From Anseranas semipalmata (lineage: Eukaryota > Chordata > Aves > Anseriformes > Anseranatidae): a stretch of 64,000 nt of DNA. Positions 37,701 through 49,752 of this stretch are shown one piece after another. The stretch lies in the NCBI GenBank assembly GCA_013399115.1, contig VXAA01006465.1, forward strand, positions 232,707-296,706, written 5' to 3'. Within the stretch, counting starts at the first letter, position 1. Every line of letters begins with the position of its first letter. A program made the position numbers and the translations under genes. The notes below the pieces were generated by a model. The model did no database searches and was not told the origin of the DNA. It saw only the letters and a program-made list of their open reading frames with translations.

Positions 37701-38184
37701 CTTCTGTCATTGTGCTGCTTCATGTTTTTTTCCTCAGAAACAAAGCACTTTTGTTCTCATGGCACTGTGACAAAGGGGCAAGTTGTACTGAGGCTTTGCT
37801 TTTCATCTCTCTTTAATGAGAAGAATCCAGCACTGCCCAACCACTCTCTCTCCTTGCTTTGTAACAGCACTCAATCCTGCGCAGAAGAATGCAATAGGAA
37901 AACTCCACATGGCACATGCTATGCTTTTCAGTTCTTCAGCAACTACTCTGGCAGTCACTGCACTGGTATGAATGGCAATATTTTAGCTCATGTCTTGTAA
38001 AAGTGGCTGGCATGGTGGTTGGTCCTGTAAGGGGAAGTTCTGTAAGTACATGCCAAAAATGACAGCAGCAGAATCTTCTTCACCACCTTCAAAGAAGCCA
38101 CAGGTGTCAGACATTCTTGTCTTAAATATTCACGGGTGTCTTGTGAAAGTCTGGCCCCAAGTAGTTTTGCCTCTCTAGAACTGA
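31701..38184. other. Unique non-coding sequence with an X-box
   Basis: No gene is recognised. Overlapping frames on both strands at 34180-34960 (up to 108 codons) lie in a GC-richer patch and have no domain. The X-box palindrome at 33519-33532 is listed separately. Confidence 0.5.
33519..33532. promoter_or_regulatory. Perfect palindromic X-box (RFX-family site)
   Basis: GTTGCC-TA-GGCAAC matches both half-sites of the RFX X-box consensus (GTNRCC, 0-3 spacer, RGYAAC) with a 2-base spacer, and is fully palindromic. RFX factors bind such sites at promoters and enhancers of ciliary genes and MHC class II genes. No transcription start is identifiable nearby, so the target is unknown. The motif match is certain, but occupancy in vivo is not known. 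Confidence 0.55.
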
Positions 38185-38475
38185 GATCATAGGATCACAG
38201 AATCATAGAATGGTTTGGGTTGGAAGGAACCTTAAGGATCATCTAGTTCCAACCCCCTGCCATGGGCAGGGACACCTTCCATCAGACCAGGTTGCCCAAA
38301 GCCCCATCCAACCTGGCCTTGAACACTTCCAGGGATAGGGCATCCACAGCTTCTCTGATCAACCTGTTCCAGTGCCTCACCACCCTCATAGTCAAGAATT
38401 TCTTCCTAATGTCTATTCTAAATCTACCCTCTTTTAGTTTAAAGCTGTTACCCCTTGTCCTATCACTACAATCCC
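38185..38475 (-). mobile_element. CR1 LINE 3' fragment
   Basis: This is a minus-strand CR1 copy. The plus strand starts with the complement of the ATTCTATGATTCTGTGATCC-type tail (38185-38213). It continues through the standard CR1 3' region and breaks off near 38475, after the complement of the stretch coding DRTRGN. The minus strand still encodes an ORF2 C-terminus (from GNSFKLKEGRFRIDIRKKF to the end SLEKVFKARLDGALGNLV-like) with a normal stop at 38282. The frame is uninterrupted, so the copy is fairly young but severely 5'-truncated. Confidence 0.95.
38282..38475 (-). pseudogene. CR1 ORF2 extreme C-terminus
   Basis: Some 60 codons of the CR1 ORF2 C-terminus remain, including RVVRHWNRL and LEVFKARLDGALGNLV, then the stop codon. 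Upstream codons before about 38475 belong to flanking DNA that is open by chance. No function is expected. Confidence 0.9.
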
Positions 38476-41439
38476 CTGGAATGGGAGTTGAGGTCTGGAT
38501 CTGGGACATTCCCAGCAGGAGATGGCTGCATGTGCCCCCACCTGCTCTGTGAGTTGTGGGAAGCAGAAAGGTTGCACTGGAGCAGTCATTTCCTTTGTAC
38601 TTGTGTGCACCAGGATGATGGTATTTGGAGGGAGACAGAAATATGGCATGTGTTATTTTAAAGTGGTCCTTCCCTGTATTGCTCTGAGGAAAGCAGAGCA
38701 GCTGTCAGAAGCAATATCCTTATTTCGTACGTCTGTTCCATGTAAATACAGCACTGAAAACAAGGACCTGCCTGGGAATTAATCCCAGGGTAATTAAAAA
38801 TACGTGGGCATGTTTTTGCTGGCACCTCTGCCTGAGCACTTAGCACAGCACTTGATCCCACCATAACTGATAGATATTTCCATTAATGCATGCACAAGCA
38901 ATCCAGAGTTGCTGCTAGCAGATCAGACTGAGACTTTTCAGTGACACAAACCCGAAACAGAGAACAGAAGTCATGTCCAAATGCCAAAACCAAATGCTTG
39001 TGTGTGGTAATGCTGCTGAAGCACTCAGCGCAGGGAACGTCAGATGGCACAGAAGGGTCACACCACACAATGACACCAGGCTAGGACAGCTAGTCATTGC
39101 CTGGCTGGCTGTTTTATTCTCTCTGGGAAGTGTGGTGTATCACAGGCCTAGAAGCTGCAAGGATGGTGCTTGCTGTGGGTCTGGTCTGGGCAATAACATG
39201 CTATAGTCACACCCTGCCTGGCTTCAGAGGCTGACCTGCCTCCTTGAGTCCACAGTCCTCGGAGGGATTGCTCCCTGCCTAGCTACATCAGTCATGCTTC
39301 CCACCCAAGAGTCCATGGGAAGGGAAGTTTAGAATAGAGGCATGATTACCTGTTTCAGAGAGATTCGTTTTCATTTCTATTTTGTGTGAAACTTTTCATG
39401 TTTTTGTTTAAAAAAAAATAAAACAAACAAAAAGAAAACTAAAAACCTTGTTTCCTCTCCCCTTTTGACATTATAAGCATATTCCACTGTGTCTAGCGGA
39501 AGCTTGCATTTTAAAAACCCATTGCTTTGAAATTAACTTTATATTCAAATACCATCCCTTCTTCACTCAGTAACTGTTGTATTTCTGAAAATTAAAGAGA
39601 ACTCAAGGGTGTTGGCACATGCATTTCCCCAAAATGGTCCCATGGTGCAGATTTTGAAGCATTTATGAGCTGTTTTGATAATCGCTCTGCTGAGCTACTT
39701 TGTAACTCTGGGTTGCAAAATACTTCCCTGAATCTGGCCCAAGTTACTTCAAAAATGGAATTTAGGCACTTAAATCATTAGGAGAAATAATTCCTACCAG
39801 TAACATAAGCCCTTTTGAGAATACGACTCCATAGCTTTGGCAGAAAGTCCATAGACCCTGTATGTCAGACAAGAAAGCAGGTTTTGCTAACAGGAAAATC
39901 CCCTTGACATTGAGAATTAAACAGCTGTGACACTCTACAAGTCATACATTTTTTCCAGCAACCTGTCATCAAAGCTGAACATCTTGTTCAGGTCTCACAA
40001 ACCAGAAAACAGTTGCCTATGCAAACCTGAAGCTACACAGGCATCCCTCTAGAAAGAGGGAAGTGTGACAAATTTCTTCTATGTCATGTCTCATACAACA
40101 AAATCATTAAAGAGTTTTAAAGTGGTGCACAAAACCAGAAACAAAAATAATTGGTATAGATAACTCAGATCAACTATCTACACAGTAAACAGGTGATGCC
40201 TTTGTAAATACACATAGATTAGTTAGATCCTGACTTGGGTTCTTCAAAAAGTTTATTCAAAAGGTGTGGTTGTTTGGTTGGTGTTTGTAAGGGAAGGGTA
40301 AATCATACAGTCAGGCAACTGCAAATGTGGTGCTTTTGTGGTGCACCCTATGCATAGAAATAGTTCCACATAGGAATAATTTAGATGTTAATTTTACCTA
40401 AACCTGCATGCCTAACGTCACAGGACAGATAGGTAATACAACCTGCAAGGAGACAAATGTTTCTCAGGTAGAGGTAGCCCACTGCTTGGTTAGATACAGA
40501 ATATGGGCACCATTTTTATCATCTGCCTGCAGTATGCCTCAGGCATTAGTTGGGAGATCTCACCACATCACTGACTACAAAGGAAACATTTACATTAAGT
40601 ATTATGATAATATCCTTTACCAGCGCTTCCCCATCTTTATTTTTCCCTGTGTGGCACATGATGGATGCATCTTCTGAGATTCGTTTTCCAGTAGCTCAGA
40701 ATCTTCTTTAACTTTCCTATTTTTACTTGGATTAAAAAAAAAAAAAAAAAAAAGCTGATTGATATTTCTCTTGTATTTCTACGCACTTGGCTTGGGTTCT
40801 ACCCTTCCACCTCCCTCCTTGTCTTTTCTCACTTAGTGGTGAGTGGATGACATACGTACACATAATATATAGCATACCCTTACTGATGAAGGTATGATTT
40901 GATTTTCAAGCATCAATATTTACAGTAGACTCTTTTCCCTGATCTATAGACAAACTGCTCCCGTTATTGAGTCTCTGAGACTGTCAGCTCCACAGTGCAG
41001 GCATGGAATAGCCTAATTTTGAGTCCTTGAAGTACTGAGTTTGTCAGTGTTGTCAGCGTATAACAAAAATCAAGGTATATGAGTGTTAAAATGGAGTTAA
41101 GCAGATTTTTATGAAACCCAGGAGGGTGAACCAAATTGATCCCATTCCCAAAACTTTCTGCTATCCTGAGATTCCTGAAATGCAGTGCCCACAAAATAAG
41201 TGCAGGAACCACTCACTTCATCTTGATTATAATGATCTTAACTGTTACTTGCCTATGGAAAACTGAAACCTGTGCAAAACTTGATGTGCTTGTTTATCCC
41301 ACTGGACTAATATTTGGTATAACTGAAACACACTTAAATTGAGTGTTTCAAAGTCTTATCTGTTCATCGGTCATATTATTGACTCAAAGCTTTTTCTGTT
41401 ACAGATTTTGCTGATTTTATTTCAGGTAGGTATGTAGTA
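38476..41439. other. Unique non-coding sequence
   Basis: No gene is recognised. An A-rich (AAAC-type) tract lies at about 39411-39440 and a 20-base poly-A at 40734-40753. Other sequence is unremarkable. Confidence 0.5.
40734..40753. repeat. Poly-A tract (20 bases)
   Basis: A pure A run with no retroelement body recognisable on its 5' side. It may be a relic poly-A tail or a replication-slippage tract. Confidence 0.9.
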
Positions 41440-41553
41440 TGGATGAGGCCCTGGGCAACTGATCTAGTGGGTGGCATCCCTGCCCACGGCAGGGGGGTTG
41501 GAACCAGATGATCTTTAAAGTTCTTTCCAATCCAAGCCATTCTATGATTCTAT
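41440..41553 (+). mobile_element. CR1 LINE 3' end
   Basis: The last 110 bases or so of a plus-strand CR1 begin at GGATGAGGCCCTGGGCAACT and run through the 'gatctagtgggtggcatccc' and 'ggttggaaccagatgatctt' blocks. The copy ends in the ATTCTATGATTCTAT tail at about 41539-41552. All ORF2 except the last few codons is missing through 5' truncation. Confidence 0.95.
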
Positions 41554-44130
41554 TCATATCACTTAATTTCCTGTAATTTGCTTGTTCCTTGTACATAATA
41601 TAAGATTTTTAATAATACTAAGTGTAATGCAAGCTAAAGCTTAGAAGTTCATTTTCTGTTGTGCAAACTGATGCTTTATGAATTTTAAAAAAAAAAAAAA
41701 GACAGGGTTACAGATCTCTGCATTTGTACAGTTTCTTTAACAAAATAATACTGGGAAATGACATTTCCATAGCATTGACACAGGATGATATATGGCTGCA
41801 TTAATCTGACTTAGTGCACATGCATGTTTTGATCAGTTTTGTTTAATTTACTTTGATCAAATCAGAGAGCCATCATAGGGAGGGCAATTCAGAGTAAGCC
41901 CCTTCTGGTGCTGTCCTGATGAAGTCTGCAGTTTTCTGATTTAGGTATTCTGAATGCAAGTTTGTTACACAAATAATGCAAGTATTATATTCTCAATCAT
42001 AAAATTCTACACTTTTCACCTACTGTTATAAAGAGCATTACTTTCTACAGAGACTACAAGTTGGCAGCAGTCTCCTCTTCTCCTCCTGGTTTGGAGACTG
42101 ACTGACATGGTGTGTGCAGGCAGGGACAGGAGGCGGCAGCCAAGTCCTAAGGGGGTCGTTCCCACCAGCCCCAGAAATTGTACGGAGACACCATTTCTGT
42201 CCTCCTCTCTACTGGAGGGTTGTGTGTTGTTACAAACGACAGTACCAGTAACTCTAGGTAGTTCGGGGCTGACTGCAGGCATACAGATCAGTATTTAACT
42301 GGAGGGAAGGTGCTGGAAGCTGGTTGGTCCTCCCAAGGTTTAAGGATGTGTTCTTGGCTTGGCAGCTGGTTTGACTCCACAACTCCTTAGGGGAAATTTT
42401 TTTATCTGCACCTATAATTGCATGGTCTCTGTTTATTGCTGAGACAGTGTTGTAGCAACATGAGGTGTGCACCAAAGCTAACTCTGCTGCGAGCCAGGTC
42501 TTCACTTACATGGTACATGGGGTGACTCTTCTCATTTGTTTGGCTAGCTGATTTTTTGTGATTGCATTTCCATTGTGGCAAGCACCTCACAGCAGAACAG
42601 CATTCCAACCTTGGAAGATTTCCCTAGTAGATTTGCTCCAGCTTTTAGGTTTAGGGCCACCTCTTCACTTCTGCCCCATCTTCTGCTGTTCAGAGGAGGT
42701 CTTTTACTTCAAAATCTCCAGGTAAAGGCTTGTGGATGATACTTTTTGCCATCTTTGCCAGTAGCATTACAGTAACAGAAAGAGGTTCCGTTTTTCTTTC
42801 TCATGAACCTCTTGAAAGAAAGACACTGGTACTGTTTTTCCTGGATTGCCCTTGATGCTCCAGTCAGCTGAGGTTTGCGGTAGATGTGCACCTGGGCTAA
42901 GCATTCTCTACATCCCTCTTGACTGCCAAAATCTATATTATGTGGCTTTTTCAGTCTAATTGAAGAGCTCTCAGTGAAACTAAAGCTGCAGTTAGCTGCT
43001 TGGACTGCAATTTGCCACTTTTTACCATCCTCTTGTCTCGCTGCTACTTATTATGGTATTTTGGTGGGGCACAGTTTTGCAGAGGTATTTACCTCCTTTA
43101 GCAGCACCAGAGTCACTGAGGCAGCCCATCTCTGTGAAAAGGGAATTAATCACATACCAACTAATGACAAAAGCTACCTGCTGCTTTTGCACACACAGAC
43201 TGCATTTAGTAGACTAACAACTCAATGAAATACAAAGCAGGCAGGAAAAGATGTTCAGGTTTTCTATGTTTTGAAGAACAACATCTGTAACTTTGTTATG
43301 GCAGGATAGCTACTGGTATAGTCTAGTAGCAATAAACATATGAAATGAGGCTCTGAGTATCTGCTTGGGTTTTTCTTTGGAGGTGTTATTTTAGGTAGTA
43401 AAAATAAGTAAAGAAATCTTGCTGGGGTTGGTTTGGCCCACAAAAAGCTCTTAAGAAGACAAGATGATGGATGTGTTTTGACAGAATGTGTGGCTTTCAG
43501 TTCAGAGTTGAAATACTGATCCTAAAAATGTTTGCATGAAGGCAATGTCTGGCTGCCCATAGCCCAGGTGACAGGAGGACTCAGAAGTCCAGTTGGAGAA
43601 TATTATCTGGGGCAATTCACCTAAAAATGTTATTTTTTCTCCCCCATAAAGTTCTCCCTGAACACAGGTGCTATTTTTCTCAGGTCCTTAAAGCAAAGTA
43701 TGTGAGAAGCTTACCATAAACTTCTCACAGGTTGTGCCAATGTCCACCACTCCATCTGCTTAGCCTTCCTAGGAAGCTGATGCTCATCTTTGAGCTTCTG
43801 TGGGTGGTTTTTTGTTTTTTTTTTTTTTTCCAAGATAAAATCTTGGCACAGTAGCACTCAATGGGCTACCATACAAAAATGGAATTCAAAAATGTTGGCA
43901 ATTGCTCTAATAACCAAGAGACTGTTTTGAAATACTCTTCATGCTTCTTTCTTTCAGAAGAACTTGAGAAACATTTTTATATGGAAAATGTTTAGGAGAT
44001 TTTCCTGTCCCTGGTAATTTGAAGATTGTCCTTTGTACATACATCCTAATCCTGCTATGCAGAAAGCTGGAGGGAGCTCCTGAGTAAGCAGTCTGTAGAA
44101 ATTTTCATCCTTAGTGCCTTTACTCTATCC
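41554..44130. other. Unique non-coding sequence
   Basis: No gene is recognised. A 14-base poly-A lies at 41687-41700 and a T run near 43815-43830. A GC-richer patch at 42060-42300 has short frames on both strands with no domain. Confidence 0.5.
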
Positions 44131-44178
44131 TGTTGGACTCGATGATCCTTGTGGGTCCCTTCCAACTTGGGATATTGT
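44131..44178 (+). mobile_element. CR1 LINE terminal fragment
   Basis: The plus strand carries GTTGGACTCGATGATCCTTG followed by TGGGTCCCTTCCAACTTGGGATATT. It is virtually identical to the tail of the longer CR1 at 45612-46033, so both belong to the same subfamily. The final ATTCTATGATT repeats are missing or degraded. Confidence 0.85.
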
Positions 44179-45611
44179 TGGGATATTTGTTTCCATTTTC
44201 TTCTAGTTCATCTGTGCTCTACAAGAAAGCTCCTTCGGACCCGGACAGCTCTGCTTCAGTTCACAATCAAGTACTACCTGCAAATCCTGGAAGTCTGGCC
44301 ACGGCATGAGGAGGCTTGATGTGATTTATGTGGGACTTCTGGTCAGGTTCACCAGGTCTTCACATTTGAATTTTGGAGCTGTTGGGGACTCAGTGCCCCA
44401 AATGCAGAAAATTCACTCTTGCCGTGCTGTAAGGGGACAGTTTTGATTCAAGAACATTTTCTAGCCTATGCTGACTGTACTCAGGTTCCTCCAACTGTAG
44501 CATTCTGCCTTTAGATTTCATACCAATCAGGGGGACATACACACAAAACAGAACTGAATACATGCTGTTAGAAATCTTTGTAAATTGAAAACCAGGTACT
44601 CAGGCTTCTGAAAGGCACCCTGGTTTCATCAGGCTCTGGTCAATCTCCCTGTCAGTCTCTCTCACCTGCAATGCTAATAGTGCTGACTGGAGGGAGCATG
44701 CTTGATCAGCACAGAAGTTTCAGCACTAATTGGCTGTTAAGCTTTCTGCAGGTGCATTACTGGGAAGTACTTACTGGCTACCTAAATGACTGTTAGCTGC
44801 TAGTGTATCTTCCAAGCTCTATTTGCTCCCTAGCATGAAGGTCTAAACTCTATACCAGCCAAGAGCTGGAAGAAAGGACAATGCATACATTACAGACAAT
44901 TATTTTCTATGCTAGCAGGCAGGCATGCAGGCTTCATGATCTGCTGATACAAGGTTATGGGTCTCCAAGAGGAAGACACAGGTCAAAGCCCTGCGCAGCT
45001 CTCCAGCCCTTCACTCCCCAGCAGGCATTGCCATAGCACAGCGTACTGGCCCTGGACACAGCTCTGACAGCAGGCAGCACTGCAGCCCACTCACTAACCT
45101 GCTCTTGCCCTCTGCTAGGATGAAACCTTGCGCCATACATGCCCAGTTGCCCGTGTGCTGTAACACGGGCATCGACGTGCACTTAGCACTATAACAGATG
45201 TTAATGATACTTTATAGTGGATCACAAGGCCAAATGCAACAGTCCCAGGGCTGAGGGGGCCTGAGCAAGTTGTATATTAGGAGGCTACCGTGTCTCATAA
45301 CTGGCAGGCTGTAGAGATGCATTTTGGCATGGTGGATAACCTGAAATGTGGTTATGTGCTAGTAATGCAATTTGTTCAGAAATCACAGAGCAACTTGCTA
45401 GAAGCAATTTTTATCCATGAGTGCACAGTGCTGGCTGCTCTCCTTGTGTCCATGAACCCCCCACCAGTTCAGACTCAGTCACTGGTGGATTTTTTTCTAT
45501 TACAGGTACAGTGTGAGCAGCAATTTCAAAGTGTGGTCTTACTGCTAAGGTTACATACTACATGTTTTACAGATATTGTTCAAAGGACTTCAGTAGGAAA
45601 ATAGCTAGCCT
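44179..45611. other. Unique non-coding sequence
   Basis: Nothing recognisable is present. Frames at 44955-45182 (-) and 45290-45604 (+) lack known domains. Confidence 0.5.
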
Positions 45612-46033
45612 TCAAAAAGGCCAAGATGTATGAGGAGTTGCTGAAGTCACTTACTTTGTTCAGCCTAGAGGAGACTGAGGGGAGACCCCATCACGGCCTA
45701 CAGCTTCCTCACGAGGGGAAGCAGAGGGGCAGGCACTGATCTCTTCTCTCTGGTGAACAGCAACAGGACTCGAGGGAACGGCATGGAGCTGCAACAGGGG
45801 AGGTTCCAGCTGGATGTTAAGAAAAGGTTCTTCACTGAGAGGGTGGCTGGGCACTGAGACAGGCTCTCCAGGGATGTGGTCATGGCACTGATCCTGTTGC
45901 AAGAAGAGTTTGGCCAACGCTCTCAGACATAGGGTCTGATTTTGGGGTGGTCCTGGAGCCAGGACCTGGAGCCAGGAGTTGGACTCGATGATCCTTGTGG
46001 GTCCCTTCTAACTCAGGATATTCTATGATTCAT
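45612..46033 (+). mobile_element. CR1 LINE 3' fragment of about 420 bp
   Basis: This plus-strand CR1 begins within the ORF2 C-terminal region: 'ggccaagatgtatgagga', 'ttgttcagcctagagga', then the 'agactgaggggagacccc' block. It ends with CTCAGGATATTCTATGATTC at about 46012-46031. Frame-disrupting changes are present relative to the usual CR1 ORF2, so no protein remains. A 13-bp tandem duplication in the 3' UTR (45953-45977) is peculiar to this copy or subfamily. The minus-strand open frame over it is antisense and not a gene. Confidence 0.95.
45953..45977 (+). repeat. 13-bp tandem duplication inside the CR1 3' UTR
   Basis: CTGGAGCCAGGA occurs at 45953-45964 and again at 45966-45977, a 13-bp period with one spacer base, just before the GTTGGACTCGATGATCC terminal block. 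It is probably a slippage duplication in this copy or its source. Confidence 0.8.
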
Positions 46034-48597
46034 ATTTTTACAACTACTTTGTTAATCATTTAATAAGAAACCTTTCCATGGCTTTCCAAGCTGGCACATA
46101 CCTACATACTACAGACACAATGTTTTGACTTCTCTAATCAAGGAAGCTCTGTTATCTACCAAGTAGTACTTTTTGCTTTTTTTAAACCTACTTTTTACCT
46201 CTTCAAGGACCATTAAATTCTGTAATAGTTTTCTGAGAGACATGAAAGTATAGTTCTCAGTTGTAGAGATAGCTTAATGATAACAAATTATACTTTGCCA
46301 GATTGCGTGTGGGAAACATTTGGACTTAATTGAATCACTTGTTTCTTCCAACTGAAGTATCATTTGCAAATACACATAATTATATCTATACATACTTATA
46401 TACACACTTCACAATTTGTACATAAATATATTCATAATCAGGTCATTCTGATCACATTAAGCAGTAGGAGGGAAACAGGGTTTCTCTTGCTTGGACTCAA
46501 GAGACACCTTTGAATTTGTGCCACTTGGGTTCCTTATTTTCTTCTTTCCTATAATTTTGGTCATGGCCATGAGTTAAGTATTGCATCTTTTTCTTCTCGT
46601 ATGCATATGTGATAAGAGAAAATAATTAAAGCAAAGTTAGGCAGCAAGTAGTTATCAGTATCTATGGGGTAGAATGAACTGCTTGCTGTTCTGTAATATT
46701 TGTGAAAGATTTAAAAATTAACATAAAACTAGTGTTAGTGATTGTCTTAATTAGAACATCTTCTTCCATAGGAGTCTGATGCTAGAAGCCTAGTCAGATT
46801 TTTTTTTTAATTTAATTTATTGGCTATTATTCTTAAAGAGCTGTTCACCAAATTGTTAGTATGTTATTTCTCAATACTATCTCTTGCCTACAAGAAAGAG
46901 AGAAAGTTTACAGCTTAAAGTTGCAGCTGTTATGTTTAGGCATAGATTTTACCATCTTTTTTCCTTTACAGGAAAGGTTTCAACATATGACTTACAATCG
47001 CGCACCATAGAGTCAACTTCAGGAAGCATGGAATGTAGCAGTTAAGCCTCAGTTATTATGATTATCCTCTACTAATCTATGCCATCTTTCTTCAATGTTA
47101 CTTCTACTCTGAAGAATTAACATTTTACTATTCATTATTCTTCCCCTTGAGATTTCTCCTACACTTAGACATACTTGCTTGAAAGAACATGACTGAAATC
47201 AGCAATTCCATTACTAGGTTCAGCTGCATCTTTAAGCTCTTCTCCTTTAGAAGGATCACCCTGTACAACAAACCGGGAAGCCCTACCAAGCCCATTAAGG
47301 TCTTTGATTCTGTAGCATTTTCCTGGCAGTTGGTAGAGACAGAATCACTTTTTAAGACCATCTACTCCTGAAGTAAAAACTGTTTGTTAGTATCTTCATT
47401 TACTTCATAATTCGGGTGATCCTCTCCTTTTGTTTTCTAGCAGGTTTTTTCAACTGAAGATACTATTTGTTTCTTGAACTTACAGGCTTTTCCTGCTTTT
47501 TGACTGTCCTTTCTGGGCCATTATCTGGTTCTTATTTTTGTGATTAGCCTCTGCAGCAGGCCAGCATTATTCATCAGTGTTTTCACAGCATCTTTGATGT
47601 ATTCTACTCATATATTCAGCTTCTCCACCTCTTAGTTATCCCTTTAAAAAATGTTGTAGCACTTCATGCTGTATTTAAGAGTAGTGATTTGAATGGCATT
47701 CTTTATAGCCTGCACCTCCCTAAAGTTTCTACATTATGTTGATAAGTGCACTACTATCCTACAGCACCTAAGTCTTAGTTTATTTAAACTTTTTTGTTTG
47801 TTAAACTTGAAACTGCAAACTAAAAAACTGAGGAGTAACACATTAGCTCACAAGTTTACTGCCATTCCTTCCTTTACTAATTAGCCATCTTACTATTTTC
47901 AAGGTACTGGGAAGTCACATTGATAAGTGTATACATATAAACATAAAAAATATATCTAAAAATCAAACACACCACTCATTCCTGCAAATTTGGTTGTTGT
48001 TTTTGTTTGTTTGTTTTGCAGGGGGGGAGGAGGGATTGTTGATTTTACTGTTCATTCACAGTTTTCTGCTGTCAGCTCCCCAAGGTCAGAGCTACAGCTC
48101 TTGTTCACCCCAGACCACAGCAATTGTTGTTACACATAGTTTTATGGATGCCTTAGCAGAAGCAACCTGCTGTGGTGAGCTATTTCTTATAGCTGTTTTA
48201 GTTATATGAAGGAAAGGCAAACAATGCTGCTCACAAGAAGCCAGTTGTGTCCCCAGAACAATACACAAGCTTCTGTGGTGAGGGTTAGGGCAGGGACCAC
48301 CCCAGGGTAGGGCCACAGCTGCCAACATCCTTGCACACCAGCGCCTGTGCCTGGGACACCACCACATCCTTTTGGCCATCATTGTGACTAACTTCACCAT
48401 GGTTCTACCACCCAGCCTGGTTGCCAGGTGGGTGCCAGCCCGGTCCTGATGATGGTGGCCTCTGGGCGAAGTGGTGCAGAGTTTGTCTTCTTGTTTCTCA
48501 CTACATGGTCTAGTAATTATGTTTTTATTTTAATAAATCAAGTTTTCCCTGGGTCTAGTCTGTTTTGCCTGTGATGGAAACTGCCCATCTGGAACAA
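46034..48597. other. AT-rich unique sequence passing into GC-rich sequence
   Basis: 46034-47990 is AT-rich with no gene recognised. After about 48220 the composition turns GC-rich (48230-48480) and leads into the duplicated segments. No known repeat family is recognised in this part. Confidence 0.5.
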
Positions 48598-49045
48598 GGC
48601 ACCAGGCCGCAGCACCACTGCTGGCAGGAGCATGAGCAGGGCCCACAGCCACGCCAGAGCAGCACTTGGGCCCAAATCTCCAGCTCTCTTCCTTGCTGAA
48701 AGCCACCTCACCACCTCCCACCAATGCTGACCCCAGAGGATCTGAGGGAGTCCTGACCACGCGGGCATGGAAGGAGGCGTCTTCCCAGCCCCATGGAATG
48801 GCGAAACCCTGACCTGCTTTTGCCCCATTATCTCACTAGACTCAGTCCAACCACACACCCCTGTACGGGTGGTGACTCTGGGCTGAGCCAGCAGTAGTGA
48901 GGTGGCACCAGGCATCACTGCTGGCAGGAGGGAGAACCACAGACGCCCATGGGCATGATAGAGCAGTGCCCAGGGCCTGATTCCCTCACAAAACTCCTCT
49001 GCTCCCTCACCCAAGGCCACCCCACCTCCTGCCCGATGCTGAGTG
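48598..49045. repeat. Diverged tandem duplication, period about 300 bp
   Basis: Segment A (48599-48730) and segment B (48906-49042) are collinear. Both contain GGCACCAGGC, a CACTGCTGGCAGGAG block (offset exactly 300), GAGCAGxxCC, a CTCT/CTCC-rich stretch, AAGCCACC/AAGGCCACC, CACCTCC and finally AATGCTGA/GATGCTGA (offset 312). Intervening sequence is less similar. The copies are well diverged, so the duplication is old. A 189-codon minus-strand frame (48538-49107) spans both and is most likely a by-product of GC-rich sequence, since no domain is visible. Confidence 0.6.
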
Positions 49046-49179
49046 GAAAGGGCTGCACTGCAGGCTCCTGCCACCTGCATGGGGGTAGGAGTGCGGCTCC
49101 AGCTCACTGTAGTACCAGAGGGGCTCTTGACACAGTTGTAAATCAGTCCCTGTCATCACTTGAATATAAGTATCATAGT

Positions 49180-49320
49180 TTAATATTAAGTGCATGTTGA
49201 GTAATCAATTTACAAATATTTAATAATGAATTATTAGTTTCCAAGTATTGACATTTAATAATTAGTTAGTAAATACAGCAGGTATTGTATAAATGTAATG
49301 TGAAATTGAAGATGCTGTTT
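49180..49320. other. Very AT-rich spacer
   Basis: About 140 bases contain repeated TTTAATAAT-like words between two GC-rich tandem structures. No feature is recognised. Confidence 0.5.
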
Positions 49321-49380
49321 GGTTGTGTTTCCTTGATGAAAAGTGCCTTTCTCCCCAGAAGCAGCTGATGTGGTGTCTGT

Positions 49381-49752
49381 TTCTGAGCCCAAACACACAG
49401 CAATCAGTCTCCCTTTTCAAGTCTGCACATCAGCCCAATAAGACTGGTTTCAAGCTGAAAGATGCAGGATTTAGTCTCCATTTCTGAGCCCTAAAGCCAG
49501 CCAAATGAGTCTGGTTGTAAGCCCCAGGACTGCAGGACTTCAGTCCCTAGTTTGCATCCCAGAACAGCCATTAAGTCAGATGCCAGGCACCAAACTGCAG
49601 GACTTCATCTCCATTTCCAACACCTGAAAACACAGAATGTGGCCCTGTCTCCAGGCCTTGAAAACTCCGGACTCAGTCTTGCTGCTTCTCCGTGAGCCCA
49701 ACACTGGCCCCAGGTGCCCGGTCTGGAGCCCCCATACCTCTTAGCTCATATT
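49381..49752. repeat. Degenerate minisatellite, unit 63-71 bp, about five to six copies
   Basis: Successive units open with TTTCTGAGCCC-type words at 49381, 49481, 49551 (TTTGCATCCC), 49614 (TTTCCAACACC) and about 49684 (CTTCTCCGTGAGCCC). A partial unit starts near 49418. Within units the order is repeated: AGCCAxxxAAxxAGTCTGG, then a CCAGGxx(T)GCAGGACTTCAGTC-type block, then TCCCTAG/TCTCCA. Spacings of 70, 63 and about 70 bases show a tandem array with small indels. The consensus is heavily decayed. No coding potential is seen. Confidence 0.65.

Noticed and set aside
45660..45917. 85-codon minus-strand frame
   Set aside because: It is antisense to the plus-strand CR1 at 45612-46033.
48538..49107. 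189-codon minus-strand frame
   Set aside because: It spans a GC-rich, internally duplicated segment with frames open on both strands. No domain or splice support.
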